Assembly: GCF_014699075.1 (NCBI RefSeq)
Contig: NZ_JACXAB010000011.1
Span: 62,001-126,000, forward strand
Direction: 5' to 3'
Source: Microvirga sp.
GTDB taxonomy: Bacteria > Pseudomonadota > Alphaproteobacteria > Rhizobiales > Beijerinckiaceae
Length of the DNA stretch: 64,000 nucleotides
The position numbers and the translations under genes were made by a program. Of the stretch, positions 56,755-64,000 are shown piece by piece (position 1 is the first letter of the stretch; every line of letters starts with the position of its first letter). The notes beneath the pieces were generated by a model. That model worked only from the letters and a program-made list of their open reading frames with translations, ran no database searches and was not told the DNA's origin.

Positions 56755-57327
56755 TTACTGGGTTAGGTGCATGCCGTTCCAGGCACCTTGCGCGGCAGCG
56801 GCCACGAGAGCGCCGAGATCGGGCTTCTGCTCGAATGCGCCCGTCGCGGAAACGAGACCGCGTGCATTGTCGAGAGAGCCCTGTTCAAGCTCCAGCGCGA
56901 GAAAACGGTCGCGCTCGTAAGGACCGGGCAGCCACAGCGAGCCGGTCTTCTGCGTGGAGAAGCCGAAGCGCTCGTAATAGGGCGCATCGCCCACCAGCAG
57001 CACCGCCTTGTGGCCCAACCGGCCTGCACGCTTGAGCGCCTCGCGCATGAGCTTGCCGCCGAGACCGAGGCTCTGCACGGACGGATCGATGGCGATGGGG
57101 CCGAGCATCAGGGCGGAGCGGTTCGGACCGGCCGAGACATGCCACAGGCGCACCGTGCCGATGATCTCGCCATCGCGGTCGATGACCAGCGACAGGCCGT
57201 CGGCCGGCAGCCTGCCCTCGCGCAGGCGCTCGCAGGTCTTCTGGAACCGTGCAGGTCCGAAGCAGGCATCGAGCAACGCCTCGCGCGCGTCGACATCGTG
57301 GAAGGTTTCTTCGCGAATCGTGATCAT
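56755..57327 (-). CDS. GNAT-family N-acetyltransferase
   Basis: The 190-residue enzyme has the GNAT fold. Motif A is in LGPIAIDPSVQSLGLGGKLM (acetyl-CoA pyrophosphate loop), and LVGDAPYYERFGFS follows. GNAT enzymes acetylate small amines or proteins. The neighbourhood (ornithine decarboxylase upstream, MFS transporter next to it) allows a role in polyamine acetylation, but other N-acetyltransferases have the same fold. I chose the ATG at 57327 because GGGAGG lies upstream. Confidence 0.83.
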   Translation of the reverse strand: MITIREETFHDVDAREALLDACFGPARFQKTCERLREGRLPADGLSLVIDRDGEIIGTVRLWHVSAGPNRSALMLGPIAIDPSVQSLGLGGKLMREALKRAGRLGHKAVLLVGDAPYYERFGFSTQKTGSLWLPGPYERDRFLALELEQGSLDNARGLVSATGAFEQKPDLGALVAAAAQGAWNGMHLTQ

Positions 57328-57379
57328 GGCCGTGGCCTCCCAATACGTGGGGTGAGCGACAGCCCTCGCACCGGCTCGC

Positions 57380-57427
57380 AGCATCGGACGCAAAAGTGGA
57401 TACCGGTTTTGTGGTTATCCGATGCGT
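57380..57427. repeat. Palindromic repeat, GCATCGG/GATGC family, copy 3
   Basis: GCATCGGACGCAAAAGTGGA on the left faces TCCGATGCG on the right with an imperfect inner arm (ACCGGTTTTGTGG). It is the most diverged of the three copies. Confidence 0.75.
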
Positions 57428-57510
57428 CCTTAAAGCCTTAAGCCGGCCGTCCGGGACAACTTCTTTGAGGTTGGTGCCTGCCCCATTTCGCGGGACAGGC
57501 GGGACGTGAG

Positions 57511-58665
57511 TTAGATCACGTAGGACTTCAGCGGCGGGAAGCCGTTGAACGCGACCGCCGAGTAGGTGGTCGTGTAGGCGCCCGTGCCTTCGATCAGCAC
57601 CTTGTCGCCGATCTCCAACGAGACAGGGAGCGGATAAGGCTCCTTCTCGTAGAGCACGTCGGCCGAGTCGCAGGTCGGACCGGCGAGCACGCACGGCACC
57701 TTGCGGTCGTGGTCGCGCTCGCTGAGGATCGGGTAGCGGATCGACTCGTCCATCGTCTCGGCGAGACCGCCGAACTTGCCGATGTCGAGATAGACCCAAC
57801 GCACCTCGTCCTCGTCCTGGCTCTTCTTCGAGATCAGGACGACCTCTGCCTCGATCATGCCGGCGTTGCCGACCATGCCGCGACCCGGCTCGATGATCGT
57901 CTCCGGGATGCGGTTGCCGAAGTGCTTCGACAGCGCCCGGAAGATCGACTCGCCATAGGCTTCGACCATCGGGACCGTCTTCAGGTACTTCGTCGGGAAA
58001 CCGCCGCCGAGGTTGACCATCGACAGGTGGATGCCGCGATGCGCGCATTCACGGAAGATCGCGGAAGCCGAACCCAGAGCCTGATCCCAGGCCTCCGTGT
58101 TGCGCTGCTGCGAGCCCACGTGGAACGACACGCCGTAAGCCTCGAGGCCCTGACGATAGGCATGCTCCAGCACGTCCACGGCCATCTCGGGCACGCAGCC
58201 GAACTTGCGGGAGAGCGGCCACTCGGCGCCGGCGCCATCGCACAGGATGCGGCAGAACACCTTCACGTCAGAGGCCTCAATGCCAGCCGTCTCTGCAGCG
58301 CGGGCGATCTTCTCGACCTCGACCTCGCAATCGACCGCATAGAGGCGCACGCCAAGCTCGAGCGCACGAACGATGTCGCGCTCCTTCTTGATCGTGTTGC
58401 CGAACGAGATGCGGTCGGGCGTGGCGCCGGCATCCAGCGCAAGCTGGATCTCGACCACGGAGGCCGTGTCGAAGCACGAGCCGAGCTCGGCCAGGAGCTT
58501 GAGCACCTGCGGCTCCGGATTCGCCTTCACGGCGTAGAACACACGCGTGTCGGGGAGCGCACGGGCAAACTTCGAGTAGTTGTCGCGCACGACCTCAAGG
58601 TCGACGACCACGCACGGGCCATCCTCACGTCGGTTGCGCAGAAATTCACGGATGCGCTGAGTCAT
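57511..58665 (-). CDS. Ornithine decarboxylase, PLP fold type III (ODC/LDC family)
   Basis: The 384-residue enzyme decarboxylates ornithine (and perhaps lysine) to putrescine (cadaverine). It is a eukaryotic-type alanine-racemase-fold member. The PLP lysine is Lys47 in FYAVKANPEP, the glycine-rich loop NLGGGFPTKY binds phosphate, EPGRGMVGNAG follows, and the C-terminal catalytic Cys is in GPTCDSADVLY. It supplies putrescine to homospermidine synthase. Its leader is about 435 bases long and highly structured. Confidence 0.95.
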   Translation of the reverse strand: MTQRIREFLRNRREDGPCVVVDLEVVRDNYSKFARALPDTRVFYAVKANPEPQVLKLLAELGSCFDTASVVEIQLALDAGATPDRISFGNTIKKERDIVRALELGVRLYAVDCEVEVEKIARAAETAGIEASDVKVFCRILCDGAGAEWPLSRKFGCVPEMAVDVLEHAYRQGLEAYGVSFHVGSQQRNTEAWDQALGSASAIFRECAHRGIHLSMVNLGGGFPTKYLKTVPMVEAYGESIFRALSKHFGNRIPETIIEPGRGMVGNAGMIEAEVVLISKKSQDEDEVRWVYLDIGKFGGLAETMDESIRYPILSERDHDRKVPCVLAGPTCDSADVLYEKEPYPLPVSLEIGDKVLIEGTGAYTTTYSAVAFNGFPPLKSYVI

Positions 58666-59101
58666 GGCGCTCTCCCCACCAAAGGTTCAATGGAGGTCTT
58701 GTGGAGCCTCCGGATTGAAATTCAGACGATCAGGGTTTCCTGCCGTCCGGCGTCAGCGAGGGAAGATGGCATCCCGCTTCGTGCGATGGAGACACGACAA
58801 GCGCGATGGGCTCTTCACCCGGAGATGCTGCCTTGGATTGGATGGGGATACTCCATCCGCACGCCTGGCAATGATAAACAAGCCTCTTCGGTGTTGACCT
58901 TTGGAGGGCCAACGAGACCAAAAAAGCCCGTTCGTCGTTGCTTTAAGTCGCGTCCCCCGTTGAGAACGAGGTGCGCCGGTTTTCGCCTCCGGCTGCCGGT
59001 TAGGGGTATCGAGAGCTAGAGCGCTCTCGGGCGGCTGTCCGGCCTCTTGTCCGGATGCCCACCAACCGACACACGACCACAGGCACGTGCGAAATTGGGC
59101 A
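58666..59101 (-). promoter_or_regulatory. Long structured leader of ornithine decarboxylase (speF-type RNA candidate)
   Basis: This gene-free stretch between the promoter and the decarboxylase start has several hairpins: CGAGAGC/GCTCTCG (59010-59029), inverted CCGGC-type repeats about 58979-58999, and the terminator-like structure at 58920-58972. Alphaproteobacteria are known to have a conserved speF RNA motif upstream of ornithine decarboxylase genes, so a covariance search should be run. I cannot verify the motif by eye. The remaining part of the 640-base gap (59136-59305) upstream of the glucan gene shows no gene. Confidence 0.5.
58920..58972 (-). terminator. Possible attenuator in the ornithine decarboxylase leader
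   Basis: On the minus strand CTCGTTC and GAACGGG can pair around a roughly 32-base inner loop, followed by C and TTTTTTT. It lies 255 bases before the coding start, so a regulated stop of transcription is possible. The pairing has one G-U pair and a large loop, so confidence is limited. Confidence 0.4.
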
Positions 59102-59107
59102 AGCGGG

Positions 59108-59135
59108 AGATAAGCATATTCGCCCCGGACCACAA
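59108..59135 (-). promoter_or_regulatory. Candidate promoter of ornithine decarboxylase
   Basis: Read leftward, TTGTGG (59130-59135) and TTATCT (59108-59113) are 16 bases apart. This would start a transcript with a leader of about 435 bases. Confidence 0.45.
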
Positions 59136-59305
59136 GAGTTTTTGACGCCCTCCGGGGAATTTTTTTAACCCTGCTGGGAGCTGTGTCTTGCCCGCATCAC
59201 CATTCAGCCTCCATTAAGCGGCCGAGCTACACGGATGAGGGGTAAAGCCCCATATCCCGGGCTCCAGAGCCCCGCCTTTTCCAAGACGAGAACCGCTCCA
59301 CCGCC

Positions 59306-60874
59306 ATGATGAACCTGTCCCGCCGCACTCTCCTGCAAAGCCTGCTCGCAGCCACGGCGCTGTCCGCATCAAGCCAAGCTTCAGCGCAGCAGCAGAATGG
59401 AGTGCCGCAGCCCAACCCGTTCCGCTACGAGGATGTGGTGCGCCGGGCGCGGGAGCTGTCGATGGCTCCTTTCGAGGCACCGCCCTCCCAGCTGCCGGAG
59501 CCCCTGAACCGGCTCAGCTTCGACGATTACCGCGACATCCGCTTTCGGCCTGACCGGGCCCTGCTCGCCTCGGGCAATGGGCCGTTCCGGATGCAGCTCT
59601 TCCATCTCGGCTTCCTCTACCCGCGTCCGGTGACGGTGAACATCATCCGCGACGGCGTGCCGAATCCGGTGCCCTACCAGCGGGAGCTGTTCGATTACGG
59701 CCGCAACAAGATCGAGCGGCCCCTCCCCGTCAATCTCGGCTTTGCCGGCTTCCGGCTGCACTACCCGCTCAACGACCCGAAGGTGATGGACGAGCTCATC
59801 GCCTTCCTGGGCGCGAGCTATTTCCGCTTCCTCGGAGTCGACCAGAAATACGGGCTCTCGGCCCGGGGGCTTGCGATCAACGTGGAGGGCGGCCAGGCGG
59901 AGGAGTTCCCGCATTTCCGCGAGTTCTGGGTCGAGATGCCGAAGCCCAACGACGACCGTGCGGTGATCTTCGCCCTTCTCGACAGCCCGTCGGTCGCCGG
60001 AGCCTACCGGTTCGACATCTATCCGTCGAAGGAAACGACGATCGACGTCACGGCCACGCTCTTCCCGCGCCAGCCTCTCACCAATGTGGGCCTGGCTCCC
60101 CTCACCTCCATGTATTTCGGAGGCGAGAACGACCGGAAGCCCACTGATGATTTCCGGTTGGAGCTGCACGATTCGGATGGCCTTCTCATCCATTCGGGCG
60201 CCGGCGAATGGATCTGGCGCCCCATCCGCAATCCCGCCAAGAAGACGATCTCGTCCTTCAGCGACAACAATCCGCGCGGTTTCGGCCTGATGCAGCGCGA
60301 CCGGGTGTTCGAGCACTATCAGGATCTGGAGGCGCACTACCACCAGCGGCCTGGCTACTGGGTCGAGCCCGTCGGGCAATGGGGCGAGGGTTGGGTCGAG
60401 CTGGTCGAGATTCCGACCGCGGACGAGACCCAGGACAACATCGTCGCCTATTGGCAGCCGAATCGGCCCTACGAGCCGGGTCAGGAGGTCGTGATCTCCT
60501 ATCGTCTGCGGGCTGCGGCCGCGATCGGCGCCATGCACCCGGGCGGCAAGGCGGTGAACACCTTCCAGACGCCGCCGCGCGCCAGCGGGTCGAACGCGCC
60601 GAGCGACCCCCGGCATCGCCGCTTCATCGTCGATTTCGCGGGAGGCAACCTGCCCTATTACCTCAGCGCTCCGGATCAGGTGCAGCTGGTCCCCTCCACG
60701 TCCACGGGCCAGATCACCAACACCTTCCTCATGCCCAACCCTCACATCGAAGGCTTCCGCGCCGCTATCGACGTGCGGCTGGAGCCGGGCCAGTCGACGG
60801 ATTTGCGCGCCTTCCTGCGGGCCGGCAACCGGGCCCTGACCGAGACCTGGACTTACCCCTGGTTCGTGGAGTGA
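59306..60874 (+). CDS. Periplasmic glucan biosynthesis protein, OpgG/OpgD family (copy 2)
   Basis: The 522-residue protein has a Tat-type signal (SRRTLLQSLLAAT near residue 5, cleavage near ASA-QQQ) and an MdoG domain (about 32-520). It shares LGASYFRFLGVDQKYGLSARG and DNNPRGFGLMQRDRVF with copy 1 at 45452-47041. Both are complete, so they may have split roles such as OpgG and OpgD. It is transcribed away from the ornithine decarboxylase leader. No clear Shine-Dalgarno precedes ATG 59306. Confidence 0.92.
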   Translation: MMNLSRRTLLQSLLAATALSASSQASAQQQNGVPQPNPFRYEDVVRRARELSMAPFEAPPSQLPEPLNRLSFDDYRDIRFRPDRALLASGNGPFRMQLFHLGFLYPRPVTVNIIRDGVPNPVPYQRELFDYGRNKIERPLPVNLGFAGFRLHYPLNDPKVMDELIAFLGASYFRFLGVDQKYGLSARGLAINVEGGQAEEFPHFREFWVEMPKPNDDRAVIFALLDSPSVAGAYRFDIYPSKETTIDVTATLFPRQPLTNVGLAPLTSMYFGGENDRKPTDDFRLELHDSDGLLIHSGAGEWIWRPIRNPAKKTISSFSDNNPRGFGLMQRDRVFEHYQDLEAHYHQRPGYWVEPVGQWGEGWVELVEIPTADETQDNIVAYWQPNRPYEPGQEVVISYRLRAAAAIGAMHPGGKAVNTFQTPPRASGSNAPSDPRHRRFIVDFAGGNLPYYLSAPDQVQLVPSTSTGQITNTFLMPNPHIEGFRAAIDVRLEPGQSTDLRAFLRAGNRALTETWTYPWFVE

Positions 60875-60884
60875 TTCCCTCGGT

Positions 60885-60980
60885 GTCATTCCCGGCCGGA
60901 GCGTAGCGGAGGGGAAGGGAATCCATAGTACTGAGCGTGTGAGTGGATCCCCTTCCCTCGCTTCGCTCGCCGGGGATGAC
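60885..60980. repeat. Palindromic repeat (GTCATTCCCGG type)
   Basis: GTCATTCCCGGCCGGAGCG and CGCTCGCCGGGGATGAC are outer arms around GGGAAGGGAATCCA and TGGATCCCCTTCCC. It resembles the outer arms of the element at 33911-34133. It follows the glucan gene by about ten bases. Confidence 0.85.
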
Positions 60981-61069
60981 AACCACCCTTGCCAAGCACA
61001 GCTGAACCGCGCAGAAGCTGTGCCTCGGAAAGCTGGCCGTTGACCTTGCCCAGCGGAAGGTGGGTGCCG

Positions 61070-62071
61070 ATGAACCTGAACGCCTGGATCATGGGAGCGC
61101 TTGCAGCCTGCTGGAGCGGGAACGCCCTGGCGCAGCCGCTCACCGAGGTGACCTTCGGCACCAACTGGCTCGCGCAAGGCGAACACGGCGGCTACTACCA
61201 GGCGCTCGCCGACGGCACTTACGAGAAGTATGGCTTGAAGGTCACCATCGTGCCGGGCGGCCCGCGCGCTAGCAACCGCATGCTCATGACCGTCGGCAAG
61301 CTCGACTTCTATATGGGCGGCAGCATGATCCAGGCCTTCTCGGCGGTGGAGAAGGATATTCCCACCGTCGTGGTGGCGGCCCATTTCCAGAAGGAGCCAC
61401 AGGTGCTCATGAGCCATCCCGGCCAGGGGCTCGACACCTTCGCGGATCTGAAGACATCCAACGACATCCTGCTCTCCAAGGATGCGGCCGCCACCTTCTT
61501 CCAGTGGATGAAGGCCGAGCACGGCTTCAGGGACGAGCAGGTGAAGCCCTATGGCTTCAATCCTGCTCCCTTCATCGCCAACAGGCGAGCGGTGCAGCAG
61601 GGCTATGTCACCTCCGAGCCTCTCACCATCGAGAAGGCCGCAGGCTTCAAGCCCAACGTGTTCCTGCTCGCCGATCACGGCTTCAGCACCTATTCCACCA
61701 CGGTCGAGACGCGCCGCGAGGTGGTGGAGAAGAACCCCGATCTCGTGCAGCGCTTCGTCGATGCCTCGACCATCGGCTGGTACACTTATCTCTATGGTGA
61801 CAACACGAAAGCCAGGGAGCTCATCAAGCGCGACAACCCGGAGATGAGCGACGAGCTGCTAGTCTATTCCCACGCCAAGATGAAGGAATACGGCATCGTC
61901 GATTCCGGCGACGCGCAGACCCTCGGCATCGGCGCCATGACGGATGCGCGCATGAAAGACTTCTTCGACAAGATGGTGAAGGCCGGCCTCTTCAAACCGG
62001 ATCTCGACTACCGCAAAGCCTATACGCTCCAGTTCGTGAACAAGAGCGTGGGCTTGAGCTTGAGAAAGTAG
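61070..62071 (+). CDS. ABC transporter substrate-binding protein, NMT1/THI5 type
   Basis: The 333-residue periplasmic protein has a signal peptide (about residues 1-22, ending NALAQ) and the NMT1/SsuA-type start TEVTFGTNWLAQGEHGGYYQA. IVPGGPRASNRMLMTVGKLDFYM and KSVGLSLRK are near the start and end. Such proteins bind pyrimidines, taurine-like sulfonates or other small organics. I chose the ATG at 61070 with GGAAGG upstream. It is the first gene of a three-gene importer operon. Confidence 0.92.
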   Translation: MNLNAWIMGALAACWSGNALAQPLTEVTFGTNWLAQGEHGGYYQALADGTYEKYGLKVTIVPGGPRASNRMLMTVGKLDFYMGGSMIQAFSAVEKDIPTVVVAAHFQKEPQVLMSHPGQGLDTFADLKTSNDILLSKDAAATFFQWMKAEHGFRDEQVKPYGFNPAPFIANRRAVQQGYVTSEPLTIEKAAGFKPNVFLLADHGFSTYSTTVETRREVVEKNPDLVQRFVDASTIGWYTYLYGDNTKARELIKRDNPEMSDELLVYSHAKMKEYGIVDSGDAQTLGIGAMTDARMKDFFDKMVKAGLFKPDLDYRKAYTLQFVNKSVGLSLRK

Positions 62072-62110
62072 AGGAGTGCGGCGTCGGCTCACACGGCGCT
62101 GCCGCATCTC

Positions 62111-62890
62111 ATGAACGCGCCCACATCCACGCTCGTTTCCCTGCATGGCGTCAGCAAGGTCTTCACTAACGGCGTGACGGCGCTGTCCGGCTTCGGTCTC
62201 GATATACGCACGGGCGAGTTCTTGTCGCTCCTCGGCCCCTCCGGCTGCGGAAAATCGACGGTGCTGCGCCTCATCGCCGGACTGGCCGAACCGACCGCAG
62301 GGCACGTGACATGGCCGGGCTCCGCTCATGAGGATCACCGCAGCGAGATCGGTTTCGTATTTCAGGAGCCGACCCTGATGCCCTGGGCGAATGTGGCGGA
62401 TAATGTCTGGCTGCCGCTGCGCCTGCGCGGCCTGTCGCGGCGGGACGCGCAGGAGCGCATCGCCGAGAGTCTCGCCCTCGTCGGCCTGCAGGATTTCGCG
62501 AAGGCCTATCCGCGTGAACTCTCTGGCGGCATGAAGATGCGCGTGTCGATCGCGCGCGCGCTCTCCCTGAAGCCGCGCCTGCTGCTGATGGACGAACCCT
62601 TCGCGGCCCTCGACGAGATCACGCGCTTCAAACTGAACGACGATCTTCTCAAGCTTCAGAACGAACTGCGTAGCACGATCATGTTCGTGACGCACTCGGT
62701 CTATGAGAGCGCCTATCTGTCGAGCCGCATCGCGGTCATGTCCCCGCGTCCCGGACGTATCCTTGCGGAGGTCGCCGGCGAGACGCCAGGGCCACGCACA
62801 CGAGATTTCCGCACGAGCCCCCGCTATGCGTTCCTGTGCGGAAAAATCTCGCAGATCCTGCTGGAGCAGGATGCGGAGGAGCGCGCCTAA
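62111..62890 (+). CDS. ABC transporter ATP-binding protein (SsuB/TauB type)
   Basis: The 259-residue ATPase has Walker A LGPSGCGKSTVLRLIAG near residue 38, Q-loop in FVFQEPTLMPWANV, signature ELSGGMKMRVSIARAL, Walker B LLLMDEPFAALD and switch His in FVTHSVYES. It energises the importer. Its stop overlaps the permease start by one base (TAATG), so the two are coupled. Confidence 0.94.
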   Translation: MNAPTSTLVSLHGVSKVFTNGVTALSGFGLDIRTGEFLSLLGPSGCGKSTVLRLIAGLAEPTAGHVTWPGSAHEDHRSEIGFVFQEPTLMPWANVADNVWLPLRLRGLSRRDAQERIAESLALVGLQDFAKAYPRELSGGMKMRVSIARALSLKPRLLLMDEPFAALDEITRFKLNDDLLKLQNELRSTIMFVTHSVYESAYLSSRIAVMSPRPGRILAEVAGETPGPRTRDFRTSPRYAFLCGKISQILLEQDAEERA

Positions 62891-63711
62891 TGGCAGCATC
62901 CTCCAATCCCTTGAGGCTTGTCCTGCCCCTTCTGATCTTTGCGGCGGCGATCGGAGCCTGGGAAGCCGCCGTGCGCCTGCAAGCCATCCCGCCCTACATC
63001 CTGCCGGCTCCGAGCCTCATCGGCACGACCATGGTGGCCGACTGGCCGCTCCTGCAGGCCTCATTACTGACGACCCTGAAGACGACGCTTCTCGGCCTCG
63101 CCCTGGCCGTGCTCGGCGGCGTTTTCCTGGGGGTCGTCTTGAGCCTGTCGCGAATCGTGGAATACTCGCTCTATCCGTTCGCGGTCGTGCTGCAGGTCAC
63201 GCCGGTCATCGCCATCGCGCCGCTGCTCCTGATCTACCTGCCGCAGGACGTGGCGGTTCTCGCCTGCGCCTGGCTCGTTGCCTTCTTTCCGGTCCTCTCG
63301 AACACGATGCTTGGCCTCCAATCGGTCGACCGCAACCTGATGGACCTGTTCGCGCTCTACGGCGCGCCTGCATCCCGCAAGCCCTTTGCGCGCCTCCGAT
63401 CACAGCTCAAGGCCCTGTGGTATCTGCGCTGCCCGGCCGCCCTGCCGGCTTTCCTCGCGGGATTGCGGATCGCCGGCGGGCTCTCGCTCATCGGCGCCGT
63501 GGTGGCCGAGATGGCGGCGGGCTCAGCCGGTGCGGGCTCGGGACTGGCCTATCGCATCATCGAGAGCCAGTACCGCCTCAACATCCCGCGGCTCTTTGCG
63601 GCTCTCGTTCTTCTCGCGGCTGCCGGAATCGTTCTCTATCTCCTCTTGGCCGGCATCAGCCATCTTCTGCTGCGCCGGTGGCACGAAAGCGCTCTCGGGC
63701 ACGAGGGGTGA
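62890..63711 (+). CDS. ABC transporter permease (SsuC/TauC type)
   Basis: The 273-residue inner-membrane protein has about six membrane segments. The family loop near residue 175 differs from the standard EAA motif but reads LMDLFALYGAPASRKPFARL, and LPAFLAGLRIAGGLSLIGAVVAEM is typical of this family. The ATG at 62890 was chosen because it overlaps the ATPase stop; an earlier in-frame start lies inside that gene. It completes the importer operon. Confidence 0.92.
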   Translation: MAASSNPLRLVLPLLIFAAAIGAWEAAVRLQAIPPYILPAPSLIGTTMVADWPLLQASLLTTLKTTLLGLALAVLGGVFLGVVLSLSRIVEYSLYPFAVVLQVTPVIAIAPLLLIYLPQDVAVLACAWLVAFFPVLSNTMLGLQSVDRNLMDLFALYGAPASRKPFARLRSQLKALWYLRCPAALPAFLAGLRIAGGLSLIGAVVAEMAAGSAGAGSGLAYRIIESQYRLNIPRLFAALVLLAAAGIVLYLLLAGISHLLLRRWHESALGHEG

Positions 63712-63814
63712 GGCAAGAATTTCCTTAGCCTGTTAATAATGTGCCGGCTTGTCATCGTACCGTCATGAGACGGGGTCATGGTATCAAAGGCAACGCTTCC
63801 AGCAGCGAGGAACC

Positions 63815-64000
63815 ATGAATACCGACAACAAGCATCCGAGCATCAAAAGCGTCGGATGGGCTCTGGTTCAAGCCTCGCGCCTGCATCGGAGCCGTACGGG
63901 CGACAAGCTCTCCGAGCTCGGCCTCTTCGCCGGCCAGGAGCAGGTGCTGCAGGCGCTGGGCACGTCCGGTCCCATGACCATGGGCGAACTGGCCGCCATC
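63815..64000 (+). CDS. MarR-family transcriptional regulator (3' part outside window)
   Basis: The first 62 codons are visible, beginning MNTDNKHPSIKSVGWALVQA. The helix GLFAGQEQVLQALGTSG and the following MTMGELAAI resemble the start of the winged helix-turn-helix of MarR regulators. The Shine-Dalgarno GCGAGGAA precedes the ATG. It lies downstream of the importer and could regulate it, but no site is identified. Confidence 0.78.
   Translation, partial: MNTDNKHPSIKSVGWALVQASRLHRSRTGDKLSELGLFAGQEQVLQALGTSGPMTMGELAAI

Noticed and set aside
57470..57510. A terminator after ornithine decarboxylase
   Set aside because: GCCTGTCCC/GGGGCAGGC forms a hairpin, but no T-run follows, so I do not call it a terminator.
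58753..59133. A 126-codon frame in the ornithine decarboxylase leader
   Set aside because: Its start lies upstream of the predicted transcription start, no Shine-Dalgarno is seen and no family is recognisable. A short leader peptide was considered and not supported.

Overview
The window looks like a core chromosomal segment of a GC-rich alphaproteobacterium of the order Hyphomicrobiales (Rhizobiales), most like the Methylobacteriaceae/Microvirga or Bradyrhizobium side of that order. The reasons are a CpdR cell-cycle regulator, a homospermidine synthase with a type III-fold ornithine decarboxylase, a fused indolepyruvate ferredoxin oxidoreductase, OpgG/OpgD glucan proteins with Tat signals, an HWE-family kinase, a TAXI-TRAP transporter with DUF1850, a ROSE-like leader before an Hsp20 gene, and several families of rhizobial-style palindromic intergenic repeats. 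I see no transposase, phage gene, integron or CRISPR array. The genus is an inference and is not proven by the sequence.

Layout. 1-3650: an N-formylglutamate amidohydrolase cut by the left edge, a DMT exporter, and a DUF1036 gene coupled to pyruvate kinase. 3828-7296: an alpha/beta hydrolase, a TPR protein, ribosomal protein L36, tRNA-Val(GAC) and cpdR on the minus strand, then a second N-formylglutamate amidohydrolase. 7454-12497: an MFS transporter, hisN, a lysophospholipase-like hydrolase, a heat-shock Hsp20 gene with a sigma-32-like promoter and a ROSE-like thermometer, and a threonine aldolase. 13003-19163: gltBD, ending in a strong terminator. 19239-27540: a secreted SGNH-fold protein lacking its catalytic residues, a lytic transglycosylase, galE and galU (divergent), kdsD, an NfeD/SPFH pair and hemH. 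27740-41441: an HWE kinase, a 5'-nucleotidase, ung, an aminotransferase, the indolepyruvate oxidoreductase behind a perfect palindrome, DUF1007 with a NicO metal transporter, a gamma-glutamyltransferase-family enzyme and a small membrane protein.

41583-64000: a TAXI-TRAP system (binding protein, fused permease, DUF1850), an OpgD-like protein, and then a zinc locus. The zinc locus has a dyad operator, an unannotated 55-residue histidine-rich membrane peptide, a zinc ABC transporter and a CobW-family GTPase. Beyond a small oppositely oriented secreted-protein gene follow a WD40 protein, a small CNDPGCP protein and DUF2937. Next comes a polyamine block of homospermidine synthase, an MFS transporter, a GNAT acetyltransferase and ornithine decarboxylase with a long structured leader. 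The window ends with a second OpgG/D paralogue, an NMT1/THI5-type ABC importer and the start of a MarR-type regulator.

Themes. Ornithine decarboxylase makes putrescine and homospermidine synthase uses it. galE, galU and kdsD supply envelope sugars, and the two Opg proteins act on periplasmic glucans. hemH, gltBD, pyk and hisN are housekeeping genes. The observations most worth following are the histidine-rich peptide in the zinc locus, the ornithine decarboxylase leader, the heat-shock leader, and the operator before the indolepyruvate oxidoreductase.
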